Shown: positions 11,964 through 20,306, numbered from the stretch's first letter. The stretch is DNA of 24,476 nt from a virus (IMGVR_UViG_3300048690_000109:1-24476); one strand, 5' to 3'. Made by a program: numbers and translations. The notes: generated by a model from the sequence alone, not told the origin.

Positions 11964-12345
11964 CGAGTTTTGCGAGACAAAGCTCTTGCAGGATAAAATT
12001 GCTGCTGTCTACTGGTTGCACCTAAAAGATGACACTGACGTGTTCACACAAGGATACGTTGGTGTTACGACCCGTTTGATTGAAGTTAGGTTTAAAGAGC
12101 ATTGTAGTAAGTTTATGAATTCTTACAACCCTTACAATCCTTTGCACTTAGCATTTGCCAAACACGGAATAGAAAATATCGTAATAACTAGACTTTGTGT
12201 GTGCAATGAAAAAGAAGCATATAACATAGAAAAGATTTTTCGACCATTTGAATACATGGGTTGGAATTCCGCACAAGGTGGTAAATTCTCACCAAAAGTA
12301 ATAGAAATTATACATAGGAAAAGAAATGCCATACTCAGCAGATAA
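11953..12345 (+). CDS. GIY-YIG homing endonuclease, 130 aa
   Basis: The N-terminal GIY-YIG module is seen as VYWLHL (19-24) and GYVGVTTRLIEVRFKEH (34-50), with VYW replacing GIY and YVG replacing YIG. It continues with LAFAKHGIENIVITRL and a catalytic-region EKIFRPFEYMGWNSAQGGK, matching the E...GWN...GG pattern of the family. No separate DNA-binding domain is evident, so it is a minimal free-standing enzyme like the phage Seg proteins. It overlaps the portal gene by 11 bp at the start and the ChaB-like gene by 20 bp at the end, so it is tightly wedged into the packaging operon. Confidence 0.8.
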   Translation: MQRDEFCETKLLQDKIAAVYWLHLKDDTDVFTQGYVGVTTRLIEVRFKEHCSKFMNSYNPYNPLHLAFAKHGIENIVITRLCVCNEKEAYNIEKIFRPFEYMGWNSAQGGKFSPKVIEIIHRKRNAILSR

Positions 12346-12547
12346 CGTCCCTCAATGGGCAAGCAAAAAATCAAAATCAGTTCAAGAAGTAGCTATTAGA
12401 GTATTTAACCAGACTTTAAAAGATACAGGTTCTGAAGAGAAAGCTAGAATTGCTTCCTTGGCAGCTATGTCAAATGCAGAAGAAGCGAACAAAAAGAATA
12501 AAGTAAAGAAAACCGTAGAGGATATTATTAAAAGTAAATACACTTGA
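12326..12547 (+). CDS. ChaB-like small protein, 73 aa
   Basis: AGGAAA precedes the ATG. The sequence MPYSADNVPQWASKKSKSVQEVAIRVFNQTLKD...SEEKARIASLAAMSN follows the ChaB fold pattern: MP-, a short linker, then helices around VFN and EEKARIASLAAM. The C-terminal third is Lys-rich and probably flexible. ChaB-like domains are common in phage structural regions, but their role is not settled. The N-terminus of the next gene product (MPWSANNTVP...) is related to it, so the two may be duplicates. The 3' end overlaps the -35 region of the next promoter. Confidence 0.7.
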   Translation: MPYSADNVPQWASKKSKSVQEVAIRVFNQTLKDTGSEEKARIASLAAMSNAEEANKKNKVKKTVEDIIKSKYT

Positions 12548-12572
12548 ATTAATAGTAATTCTATGATATAAT
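12544..12572 (+). promoter_or_regulatory. Sigma70 promoter of the fibre module
   Basis: TTGAAT (12544-12549), a 17-bp spacer and TATAAT (12567-12572) with TGa before it. The predicted start near 12579 places the hairpin at 12583 at the very 5' end of the transcript. Confidence 0.85.
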
Positions 12573-12582
12573 AGTTTAAAAT

Positions 12583-12604
12583 ACCCCGGCTAACTGCTCG
12601 GGGT
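12583..12604 (+). terminator. GC stem-loop, terminator or 5'-protecting hairpin
   Basis: ACCCCG (12583-12588) pairs with CGGGGT (12599-12604) around GCTAACTGCT, followed by TTATTGTTGTTT. The broken T-run allows weak termination of the packaging operon. It also lies about 4 nt after the predicted start of the fibre-module transcript, where a 5' hairpin could stabilise the mRNA. Confidence 0.6.
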
Positions 12605-12629
12605 TATTGTTGTTTATAAAGGAGAGAAC

Positions 12630-14030
12630 ATGCCGTGGTCAGCAAATAATACAGTACCCGCTATTCAAAGTAAGTCTTTAAAGTTAAGGGAATTATTTGC
12701 AAAAGTAGCTAACGCTTCTCTCGATAAAGGTTTATCTGAACAAGAATCAATCTTCGCTGGAATTAACGCAGTAAAGATAGAAGAACGTAAGAATCAACCT
12801 GCAAAAGTAAAAGAACCTAAGAAACCTTCACACGTAGAATCCCTAAGAAGCTACACAAATCCTTTTGAAGTAGTTACTAAGGCTGAAAACGAACTACCTG
12901 TAGCTGCTACTGTAAAAGCTGCAGAATTTGACGCACAAGGTCATCTTGTTATTTTAATGTCAGATGGTAGACGAGTAGTAACCAAAGGTAAAGCTGTAGA
13001 GCAACATATTGATCAAAGGATTGGTGTAAGCGTAAACCCTGTATTTGACCATGTTCAAATGAACACAACTGCTAACTATACAGCAGAAGATAGAGTTCCC
13101 GGTATGCTCATTTGGAACGAATTTGAAGATTGTTTAGATATCGTACAGAATGATAACACAATTCTTCAAGTAGGTCTTGAGCAATATATTGAAGTAATTA
13201 ATAAAACAGATAGCACTTTAACCAATGGTTCCGTAGTTAGATTTTCTGGTGTTAGCTTAGATGAAATTCCAGAAGCAACACCTTTGCTTGCAGACGGTAG
13301 TATTCCTTCATTATACATTATTGGTGTCTTAACAAATACTTTGATTCCCGGTCAAAGAGGTAGAGCTACTATTTTAGGTAAAGTTCGTAACCTTAATACT
13401 ACAGGTTCTGATGTAGGTGAGACTTGGCAAAAAGGTACACTACTTTGGGCACACCCTACAATACCCGGAAAACTCACAAGCGTTCAACCAACTGCACCTA
13501 ACGTAGTAATTTCAGTAGCTGCTGTTTTAAAAGCAGATGCAACTCAAGGTATTATCTTAGCAAGACCTGTGATCTTCCCTCGTTTATTTTACGGTGTTTT
13601 CTCAAGTTCTGTAAATCAAACTGCTCCTAGTATAAACACTCCACATAACGTGCATTTTCAAAATACAGATATTGCAAGTGGAATAAGAATAGTAGATCAA
13701 AATAAAATAACTATAGATAATGCAGGTCTTTATTCTTTTGATTTTAGGTTGCAGTTAACATCTTCAAATTCCTCCCAAAAAGAAATATACATTTGGGCTA
13801 GAAAAAATGGAGTAGATGTTCCACGAAGTACTTCAAAAGTTACTTTGTCAGGTAATGGAGTTGAGTTAGTACCATCTTGGAGTTTTTCACTTAGTATGCA
13901 AATTGGTGACTATTTTGAATTAATGTATGCTGTAAGTGATTTGGCTATTACAATAAACGCTCCCAATGGTGTATCTTTTGCACCGTCTACACCTTCTGCT
14001 ACGTTACGTGTAAGTCAGATTAACTTATAA
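12630..14030 (+). CDS. Virion surface protein: ChaB-like N-terminus and C1q/TNF-like C-terminal domain, 466 aa
   Basis: AAAGGAG precedes the ATG. Residues 1-50 (MPWSANNTVPAIQSKSLKLRELFAKVANASLDKGLSEQES) resemble the preceding ChaB-like protein. The middle has beta-rich segments and a decoration-like GRATILGKVRNLNTTGSDVGETW region. From about 323 the sequence (FYGVFSSS, then NTPHNVHFQNTD, ITIDNAGLYSFDFRLQLTSS, EIYIWARKNGVDVPRS and GDYFELMYAVSD) matches the jelly-roll pattern of C1q/TNF-like domains often found on phage fibres and decoration proteins. I infer an exposed, possibly carbohydrate-binding virion protein. It opens the fibre module behind its own promoter. Confidence 0.7.
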   Translation: MPWSANNTVPAIQSKSLKLRELFAKVANASLDKGLSEQESIFAGINAVKIEERKNQPAKVKEPKKPSHVESLRSYTNPFEVVTKAENELPVAATVKAAEFDAQGHLVILMSDGRRVVTKGKAVEQHIDQRIGVSVNPVFDHVQMNTTANYTAEDRVPGMLIWNEFEDCLDIVQNDNTILQVGLEQYIEVINKTDSTLTNGSVVRFSGVSLDEIPEATPLLADGSIPSLYIIGVLTNTLIPGQRGRATILGKVRNLNTTGSDVGETWQKGTLLWAHPTIPGKLTSVQPTAPNVVISVAAVLKADATQGIILARPVIFPRLFYGVFSSSVNQTAPSINTPHNVHFQNTDIASGIRIVDQNKITIDNAGLYSFDFRLQLTSSNSSQKEIYIWARKNGVDVPRSTSKVTLSGNGVELVPSWSFSLSMQIGDYFELMYAVSDLAITINAPNGVSFAPSTPSATLRVSQINL

Positions 14031-14042
14031 TAGGAATAATAA

Positions 14043-14399
14043 ATGCAACCAGCACACATTGATTTGGAAGTCTACAAAGGTTCAACTTTTGTAAAAATTA
14101 TCCAATGGAAAACAGGCATTCCAACAGCAGCGGTTAATCTTACTGGTTGTACTGCTAGAATGCAAATTAGAAAAGCTGTAAACGATACTGCAGTTTTAGA
14201 TACTCTTACTACAGAGAACGGTAAAATTGTAATTCACGAACCTTTAAATGGTAAGTTTAAAATTGTAATTCCAGCGACTACCTCTACTTCTTATACTTTC
14301 ACAAGTGCAGTATATGACTTAGAGATTATTTTTGCTGATCAAACAGTTACCAGAGTAATTGAAGGTTGTTTAACTGCAGCACCAGAGGTGACACGATGA
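14043..14399 (+). CDS. Conserved virion-associated beta-sandwich protein, 118 aa
   Basis: The sequence follows a pattern seen in many phages of Gram-negative hosts: MQPAHIDLEVYKGSTF, FQWKTG-like (IIQWKTG), LTGCTARMQIR, LTTENGKI, YDLEIIFADQTVTRVIEG and a terminal EVTR. It is probably an all-beta, immunoglobulin or BppU-like domain that attaches or supports receptor-binding components. AGGAA precedes the ATG. The stop codon shares ATGA with the next start, implying coupled translation. The exact role is not known. Confidence 0.65.
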   Translation: MQPAHIDLEVYKGSTFVKIIQWKTGIPTAAVNLTGCTARMQIRKAVNDTAVLDTLTTENGKIVIHEPLNGKFKIVIPATTSTSYTFTSAVYDLEIIFADQTVTRVIEGCLTAAPEVTR

Positions 14400-14674
14400 C
14401 AACAAACGTTATTGTAGAAACACAGTATGACACAATAATTGTAGATGATTCACAAGATACTATTCTAGTTGAAACTCCCGGTGAAGTTACAGTAATTACT
14501 TCTGCAGAACAAGGACCACCCGGACCTGCTGGTATTCAAAATATTAGCGATGCTTCTGATGTAGATTCTTCAAATAAGATCAATGGTTCAGTATTAGTTT
14601 ATTCTAGTCAAAATCAAAAATGGGTTGCAACTACCCAACTCGAAAACCAGAATGTTGAATCTGGACATTATTAA
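14396..14674 (+). CDS. Small virion protein with collagen-like GPPGPAG motif, 92 aa
   Basis: An ATG at 14366 is in frame, but the start at 14396 overlaps the previous stop as ATGA and gives the expected MTTNVIVETQYDTIIVDDSQDTILVE opening, with repeated beta-strand words. GPPGPAG near residue 43 is a short collagen-like hinge found in phage fibre-associated proteins. The C-terminal ISDASDVDSSNKINGSVLVY segment resembles the start of fibre repeats. It is likely a small adaptor for the large fibre encoded next. Confidence 0.65.
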   Translation: MTTNVIVETQYDTIIVDDSQDTILVETPGEVTVITSAEQGPPGPAGIQNISDASDVDSSNKINGSVLVYSSQNQKWVATTQLENQNVESGHY

Positions 14675-14687
14675 TTAAGGAAAAATT

Positions 14688-16970
14688 ATGGCTTCTATTG
14701 TAAGAATCAAACGTTCAGAAACTGGTGGTAATCCAGCTACACTTGGACAAGGTGAATTAGCTTACTCAGCATTACCGGATAACGGCTCAAACGGTGGTGA
14801 TCGCTTATACGTAGGCATGGGTACTGAAACTTCAGGTAATGCAGTTAACCACGTAGTCATCGGTGGTAAATACTTCACTGATAAATTAGATCACACTCCC
14901 GGTACTGTTACCCCTTCCTCTGCAATTATTGTAGACAGTAACGGTAAGATTGATAACCTCAAAGTAGACAATATTGAAATTGATGGTAATACGATCAGTT
15001 CAACAAATGCAAATGGTAACGTAAACATTGCACCAAACGGTTCAGGTTCCGTTGTTCTAGATGGTCAGTCTTGGCCTCAAACATCCGGTTCTACTGGACA
15101 GTATCTAAAGACAGATGGTTCTGGTCAAACTGCATGGAGTACACTACCTCCTAGTGATTTTACTATTCAAGGTGATTCAGGTAGCGATTTATTCAGTACT
15201 GGTGATACGCTTATCTTTTCAGGTACAGACGCAATTGATACTGTAGTAACTGATAATGAAGTTACAATCTCTGTAAAAGATGCAAGTAATACTCAAAAGG
15301 GTGTTGCAAGTTTTAACACTACAGACTTCTCTGTAACAGGTGGTGCTGTAAGTATCAATCACGAAGCTATTCAAGATTTAGTCGGTGGAATGCTCAGTTC
15401 TAACGTAGAAACTGGTATTGCTGTTACTTATGATGATACAAATGGTAAGATTGATTTTGCAGTAAATAACCCTGTAATTACTATTTCTGGTGACGTAGAC
15501 GGTACTGCTACGATGACCAACTTGGGTAACACAACCATTGCTGTTACACTAGACACAGTTAACGCAAACACTGGTAGCTTTGGTTCTTCAAGTTCAGTTC
15601 CAGTTATTACTGTAAATGCTAAAGGTTTAGTTACTGCTGTATCAACCGCAGGTATCTCAACTTCATTTACAATCGCTGCAGATTCTGGTACTCCTGATGT
15701 ATTTAATAACGGTGAAACGTTATCTATTGTGGGTGGTGAAGGTATTGATACTACTGTCAGTGGTTCAACTAATACAATTACAATTTCTGCTGAAAATGCA
15801 TCAGATACTAATAAAGGTGTAGCTACTTTTAATGCAGCTAACTTCTTAGTAACTTCTGGTGATGTTGTCATCAAAGATGCAGGTGTTACAAATGCAAAGT
15901 TGGTAAACTCCAGTGTAACCGTAGGCACTTCTAACGTAGCACTTGGTGCAACGATTACTTCCTTAGCTGGTTTAACCGAAGTTCAAGTTGATAATTTAAA
16001 CCTCAATGGTAACTCTTTAACTGCAACCGATGTAAACGGTAGCATAGTGCTTGTTCCTAATGGTAACGGTGTAGTTGATGTTTCAGATTCTCGTATTACT
16101 GGTGTTGCTGAACCTGTCAATGCAACAGACGCAGCTAACAAAGCTTACGTAGATAATGCTGTTACTGGTCTAAGTTTTAAAGAAGCTGTTAATCTTTTTG
16201 CTAATACAAATATTGCACTAACAGGTAGCACTTCAACATTAGTTATTGATGGTCATTCTGCTTTAGATCAAACTGACAATGGTTATCGCATTTTACTTAC
16301 TGCACAAACAACAAGTTCTCAAAATGGTATTTATGTTTACGCTGATAATGGCACAACTTATACATTATCACGTACTGCTGATGCTGATGCTTACACTGAA
16401 CTCGATGGTGCTTCAGTATTCGTTGTAGAAGGTGCTACATATGCCAATACAGGTTGGGTACAAACTAACCACTATCTAACTAGCTTTGCAGGTCAGACTT
16501 GGGTTCAATTCTCAGGTTCTGGTGCATATGTAGCTGGTGAAGGTTTAACACTAACTGGTACAACTTTCGATGTAGGTGCTGGTGCTGGTATTAGCGTAAC
16601 TGCTAACGCTGTGGCTCTTGCTGATTCAGTTGCAGGTGCAGGTCTTACATTTAATGCAGGTGTAGTAAACGCAGTTGGTACTTCAAATAGAATCAGTGTA
16701 AGCGCAGATGCAATCGACATTGCTTCTACATATGTAGGTCAAACAAGTATTACTACATTGGGTACAGTTTCAACAGGTACATGGTCTGCTAATACAATTG
16801 CTACTACCAAGGGTGGTACAGGCTTGACAACTTATGCAACTGGTGATATACTGTATGCTAACGGTTCAAATAGTTTAGCTAAATTGACTATTGGAACCAG
16901 TGGTAAAGTATTACAAGTAAACGGTAGCGGTGTTCCAGTTTGGGCCGATATTGATGGTGGTACTTACTAA
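14688..16970 (+). CDS. Tail fibre / adhesin protein with internal duplications, 760 aa
   Basis: AAGGAAA precedes the ATG. The N-terminus (MASIVRIKRSETGGNPATLGQGELAYS) is the attachment-type start of many phage fibres and is shared in style with the 401-aa fibre downstream. The body is Ser/Thr/Gly/Asn-rich beta repeats. Two long paralogous units are visible at about 157-224 (FTIQGDSGSDLFSTGDTLIF..) and 325-395 (FTIAADSGTPDVFNNGETLSI..), each ending in a GVA-FN--F-V-G-V-I segment. The C-terminus has TKGGTGLTTYATGDILYANG and VLQVNGSGVPVWADID, seen in T4-like and marine phage fibres. It probably forms a trimeric fibre. A strong terminator follows. Confidence 0.85.
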   Translation: MASIVRIKRSETGGNPATLGQGELAYSALPDNGSNGGDRLYVGMGTETSGNAVNHVVIGGKYFTDKLDHTPGTVTPSSAIIVDSNGKIDNLKVDNIEIDGNTISSTNANGNVNIAPNGSGSVVLDGQSWPQTSGSTGQYLKTDGSGQTAWSTLPPSDFTIQGDSGSDLFSTGDTLIFSGTDAIDTVVTDNEVTISVKDASNTQKGVASFNTTDFSVTGGAVSINHEAIQDLVGGMLSSNVETGIAVTYDDTNGKIDFAVNNPVITISGDVDGTATMTNLGNTTIAVTLDTVNANTGSFGSSSSVPVITVNAKGLVTAVSTAGISTSFTIAADSGTPDVFNNGETLSIVGGEGIDTTVSGSTNTITISAENASDTNKGVATFNAANFLVTSGDVVIKDAGVTNAKLVNSSVTVGTSNVALGATITSLAGLTEVQVDNLNLNGNSLTATDVNGSIVLVPNGNGVVDVSDSRITGVAEPVNATDAANKAYVDNAVTGLSFKEAVNLFANTNIALTGSTSTLVIDGHSALDQTDNGYRILLTAQTTSSQNGIYVYADNGTTYTLSRTADADAYTELDGASVFVVEGATYANTGWVQTNHYLTSFAGQTWVQFSGSGAYVAGEGLTLTGTTFDVGAGAGISVTANAVALADSVAGAGLTFNAGVVNAVGTSNRISVSADAIDIASTYVGQTSITTLGTVSTGTWSANTIATTKGGTGLTTYATGDILYANGSNSLAKLTIGTSGKVLQVNGSGVPVWADIDGGTY

Positions 16971-16986
16971 TCAGTTAGTGATCAAT

Positions 16987-17014
16987 GGGCGGTTTTTACC
17001 GCCCTTTTCTTTTC
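16987..17014 (+). terminator. Rho-independent terminator after the 760-aa fibre gene
   Basis: GGGCGG (16987-16992) pairs perfectly with CCGCCC (16999-17004) around TTTTTA, followed by TTTTCTTTT. It may be partly read through, because no promoter is evident before the next fibre gene. Confidence 0.92.
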
Positions 17015-17033
17015 CCTTTGTTAAGGATTGCAC

Positions 17034-18239
17034 ATGGCAAGTAAGATTATATTAAAGAAGTCATCGGTAGCTGCTAAAGCTCCTGTAGCTGGTGATTTAG
17101 ATTTTGGCGAATTAGCTATTAACTATACAGACAGTAAGTTATATTTTAAGAAAGCTGATGGTTCAATTGACGCTTTTTCAAGTGCAGCAGCTTCTGCTCC
17201 TGTTAGTTCAGTAGCTGGTTACACAGGTGCTGTAACTGCAACAAATTTACTAGACGCAATTAAAACTGTAGATGGTGCAGGTAGCGGTTTAGACGCAGAT
17301 ACTTTAGATGGTTTATCTTCAGCTTCTTTTTACTTAGCAAGCAACCCTAACGGTTATACAAGTAATTTAGGTACAGTAACTAGCGTAGGTGCTACATCTC
17401 CTGTTGTCTCTTCTGGTGGCACTACTCCTACGATCTCTATGCCAGCGGCTACTGCTAGTGCAAACGGTTATATGACTGCTGCATATGCGAGTAAATTAGA
17501 TGGTGTTGCTGCAGGTGCTACAAACGTAACCAATACCAATCAGTTAACTAACGGCGCAGGGTATATTACTAGTACTGGCTCTATCAGTGGTAATGCTGCT
17601 ACTTCTTCACAAAGTTATCAAAACACCAATCCTACTTCTAGTACTTATCGTATTTTACTTGGTAATGGTACTAATAGTAACGGACCAGTCTATAATTATT
17701 CAGCTTTATATTGGAATAATGCTACCGCTACTATTGAGGGTGCAAACATTAGTGGTAATGCGGTAACTGTGACACACCCTTTTCCATCGGGAACCAGACT
17801 CCCTTTTGCTCAAGCAAGTGCTCCTGTAGGTTGGGTACAAGATACTAGTGACAACGCAAATAATCGTATGTTAAGGGTTGTAAATACTGCAGGAAACGGT
17901 GTTGGAGGTTCTAGTGATCCTATTCTGAATAATGTTGTACCATCACACACGCATGGATTCTCAACAGGCACTCAATCAGCAAACCATAACCACGGAATTT
18001 CAGACCCAACACACCGACATGATATTCGTTTACACTGGACAGCCGCTAGTGCTCCCGGTCAACTTTCTGGTCGTGAAAACAACTTTGCTGCGACAAGGGT
18101 GTCAGAGTATGCTTCAACTGGTATTTCCACCGGAACAAATAGTGTAAGTCACACACACTCTGGTACAACGGATAATGGATCAAGTCAAACAAGTTGGACA
18201 CCAAGATATATTAACATGATTATTTGTACGAAAGGTTAA
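17034..18239 (+). CDS. Tail fibre with HxH metal-binding tip, 401 aa
   Basis: AAGGA (17023-17027) sets the ATG at 17034 rather than the in-frame TTG at 17028. The N-terminus (MASKIILKKSSVAAKAPVAGDLDFGELAINYTDSKLYFK) is a fibre attachment domain of the same type as in the 760-aa fibre. The C-terminal region starts at LPFAQASAPVGWVQD, a tail-collar-like segment. It then carries HTH, HNH, HRH and HTH motifs (about residues 300-380) and ends in PRYINMIICTKG. Such HxH motifs bind iron along the needle tip of T4 gp12-type fibres. It is the likely receptor-binding tip protein. Confidence 0.88.
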   Translation: MASKIILKKSSVAAKAPVAGDLDFGELAINYTDSKLYFKKADGSIDAFSSAAASAPVSSVAGYTGAVTATNLLDAIKTVDGAGSGLDADTLDGLSSASFYLASNPNGYTSNLGTVTSVGATSPVVSSGGTTPTISMPAATASANGYMTAAYASKLDGVAAGATNVTNTNQLTNGAGYITSTGSISGNAATSSQSYQNTNPTSSTYRILLGNGTNSNGPVYNYSALYWNNATATIEGANISGNAVTVTHPFPSGTRLPFAQASAPVGWVQDTSDNANNRMLRVVNTAGNGVGGSSDPILNNVVPSHTHGFSTGTQSANHNHGISDPTHRHDIRLHWTAASAPGQLSGRENNFAATRVSEYASTGISTGTNSVSHTHSGTTDNGSSQTSWTPRYINMIICTKG

Positions 18240-18242
18240 ACA

Positions 18243-18488
18243 ATGACAAATCAACAAACGGTTAAGGGTTACCAGTGGGGAGATGATTTATCTTATATTG
18301 GAGAATACGAGTTTCCTATTCCTCCTAATGGTGTTCCACATTTACCACCAAAAACAACATTAGTACCTCCACCTGAAGTTCCCGATGGTTACGAGGCAGC
18401 AATTGATTTGGACTCTGGTAAATGGATAATCAGACCAGAAGATTTATCTTGGATGACCAATCCAAAAAATCTAGCACCGGGAGTTTGA
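18243..18488 (+). CDS. Small Tfa-like protein, possible fibre chaperone, 81 aa
   Basis: AAAGG lies in the end of the preceding fibre gene, 3 bp away. The sequence is rich in Pro (FPIPPNGVPHLPPKTTLVPPPEVPDGYEAAIDLDSGKW), and the P-PP..GY.A..D...W pattern recalls the C-terminal part of tail fibre assembly (Tfa) proteins. It stands directly after the fibre gene, where fibre chaperones are usual. The match is short, so the function is only probable. Confidence 0.55.
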   Translation: MTNQQTVKGYQWGDDLSYIGEYEFPIPPNGVPHLPPKTTLVPPPEVPDGYEAAIDLDSGKWIIRPEDLSWMTNPKNLAPGV

Positions 18489-18489
18489 T

Positions 18490-18795
18490 ATGGATATTAA
18501 AGCTAAATTAAGTTGTCCTCTGGGCTCAAAATGTGAAGAAATTAAAGATAACACCATGTATCGTTGTGCTTGGTTTATCCAATTGGCGGGTACTAATCCA
18601 AACACAGGTGAATCTGTAGATGAGAGAGGTTGTGCAATGGCGTGGATTCCAATTCTTACGATAGAAAATTCAGCTCAACAACGTAGCACTGCATCTGCAA
18701 TTGAATCTTTTAGAAATGAAGTAGTTGCAACTTCTTCTGTACCAATTCTGTTTACAAATTATCCTAAAATAAATACACCAATTATTAATAACTAA
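18490..18795 (+). CDS. Conserved small phage protein with Cys residues, 101 aa
   Basis: GGGAG precedes the ATG, which is 1 nt after the previous stop. Cys residues at CPLGSKCEE, YRCAWF and RGCAMAW, with intervening LAGTNPNTGESVDERG, suggest a small metal- or disulfide-stabilised fold. The C-terminal half holds a helix (SAQQRSTASAIESFRNEVV). I recall the pattern C-G-CE...RC...L-G-P-TG...CA-AW-P as recurrent in phage virion modules without an assigned role. The halogenase gene begins 2 nt after its stop, so the two are probably translated together. Confidence 0.6.
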   Translation: MDIKAKLSCPLGSKCEEIKDNTMYRCAWFIQLAGTNPNTGESVDERGCAMAWIPILTIENSAQQRSTASAIESFRNEVVATSSVPILFTNYPKINTPIINN

Positions 18796-18797
18796 CT

Positions 18798-20285
18798 ATG
18801 AAAAAAATAGCCATTGTTGGAGGTGGTACAGCAGGTTGGATGGCAGCCTTGTTGTTACAAAAACGCCACCCTGAAAAAGATATCATGTTGATCGAAAGCT
18901 CTGAGATAGGTATACTTGGAGCAGGAGAAGGTACAACTCCGCATTTTTTTGATTTTCTTAGAGATGTGGATATTGCTGTTGAAGAGTTGATTAAAAATTG
19001 CGGAGCTACTTTTAAATTGGGTATTTCATTTGAAAACTGGAGCGATACTCCACAAAAATACACTCACAGTTTTTTAAACGCCCCCTCTTTGTGTTTACTG
19101 GATGCTCGTTGGACGCATCTGGTTCAAGATGAAATATCTAACAAGCGAAATTTGGATGAGTTAAATTTCAATGCAAAATGTATAAGTGAAAGAAAGCTAC
19201 CACTTATCTATGGAAATTATCCTGATGCTAAAAAATCATCTGAAGCTTACGATGAACTTGGTGTTTTTGGTTTGCATTTTAATGCTCAACTTTTAGCTAC
19301 TGAGTTAAGAAAAGTTGCTGTCTCTCGTGGTGTAAAAAGAATTGATACAAAAGTTACTGGTTTTATCCAAGATGAACAAGGAAATGTGATATTTATAAAG
19401 ACATCTGATTTTGATATCCCTGTTGACTTTGTTTTTGATTGTACAGGTTTTTCTAGAATGATTATCGGAAAGTTATATAATACACCTTGGAACAGTTATA
19501 GTGATTTTTTACCAATGAAAAGTGCAATTCCGTTTTTTATTAAGCACGATGATAATATAGAACCTTGCACAAAAGCTGTAGCAATGAAACATGGATGGGT
19601 TTGGCAAATACCTGTACAGGGGCGATATGGCATGGGTTATGTGTTCGATTCTGATTACATTACTGCAGATCAAGCTTTGCAAGAGGTTCGTCAAGTGTAT
19701 GGTGAGAATGTAGAGTCAACAAGAGAGTTTAAATTTTCAGCGGGTTGTTTTACAGAAACATGTGTAAATAATGTTGTTGCTGCTGGTATATCTCAAGGAT
19801 TTGTAGAACCATTAGAAGCAACATCTCTTTGGGTAACATATCTAACGATAAAAGATGCCCTTGATGAAAAAATTATTGACACCCCATCAAGCGAAGCCAC
19901 TGATAGAATTAATATAAACTTTAGACAAAGAACAGACGAAATTGCAAATTTTATTTACGCGCATTATTTGACTAACCGTAAAGATTCTCTATTTTGGACT
20001 GAATTTGAAAAGAAAAATAAACCACCAGAAAAGTTTCAGCAATTTGTGGATGAAATTCGCAAGGATGTAACTTTGGCAGATTCATCCTTAACTTTTGGAG
20101 CTTATAGTTGGATGCTTGTTTTACAAGGTATTGGTAAAAAAATAAACATACCTTCTAATAATCAGGCACTAACCTCTGTAACAAAAAATATGTTTGTTGA
20201 AAATCAAGCTAGAATTTTGCAACAATGTTTGCCTCATGATCAGGTGCTAAGAGATTTTGGTGCTAAACTTTCCAGCTTCAATTAA
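18798..20285 (+). CDS. Flavin-dependent tryptophan-halogenase family protein, 495 aa
   Basis: This family uses FADH2, oxygen and halide to make hypohalous acid and halogenate an aromatic substrate. The FAD-binding GGGTAGW is at 8-14. ATFKLGISFENW (70-81) carries Lys73 at the position of the catalytic Lys of PrnA-type enzymes. FDCTGFSR is at 213-220, and WVWQIP (267-272) matches the halogenase hallmark WxWxIP. GFVEPLEATSLW follows. Length is typical and the gene looks intact. There is no Shine-Dalgarno sequence, but the start is 2 nt after the previous stop, so coupling is likely. It lies in the fibre module. Related viral enzymes are known from marine cyanophages (VirX1). The substrate is unknown; it could be a small molecule, a host surface component or a virion protein. 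Confidence 0.88.
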   Translation: MKKIAIVGGGTAGWMAALLLQKRHPEKDIMLIESSEIGILGAGEGTTPHFFDFLRDVDIAVEELIKNCGATFKLGISFENWSDTPQKYTHSFLNAPSLCLLDARWTHLVQDEISNKRNLDELNFNAKCISERKLPLIYGNYPDAKKSSEAYDELGVFGLHFNAQLLATELRKVAVSRGVKRIDTKVTGFIQDEQGNVIFIKTSDFDIPVDFVFDCTGFSRMIIGKLYNTPWNSYSDFLPMKSAIPFFIKHDDNIEPCTKAVAMKHGWVWQIPVQGRYGMGYVFDSDYITADQALQEVRQVYGENVESTREFKFSAGCFTETCVNNVVAAGISQGFVEPLEATSLWVTYLTIKDALDEKIIDTPSSEATDRININFRQRTDEIANFIYAHYLTNRKDSLFWTEFEKKNKPPEKFQQFVDEIRKDVTLADSSLTFGAYSWMLVLQGIGKKINIPSNNQALTSVTKNMFVENQARILQQCLPHDQVLRDFGAKLSSFN

Positions 20286-20306
20286 TAATTTATGAAAGGT
20301 CATAAT

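Noticed and set aside
15428-15928. 166-codon open frame on the minus strand inside the long fibre gene.
   Set aside because: It is a shadow of repetitive Thr/Val/Gly codons in the fibre. Its Ala/Thr/Val-rich product has no gene-like features or Shine-Dalgarno sequence.
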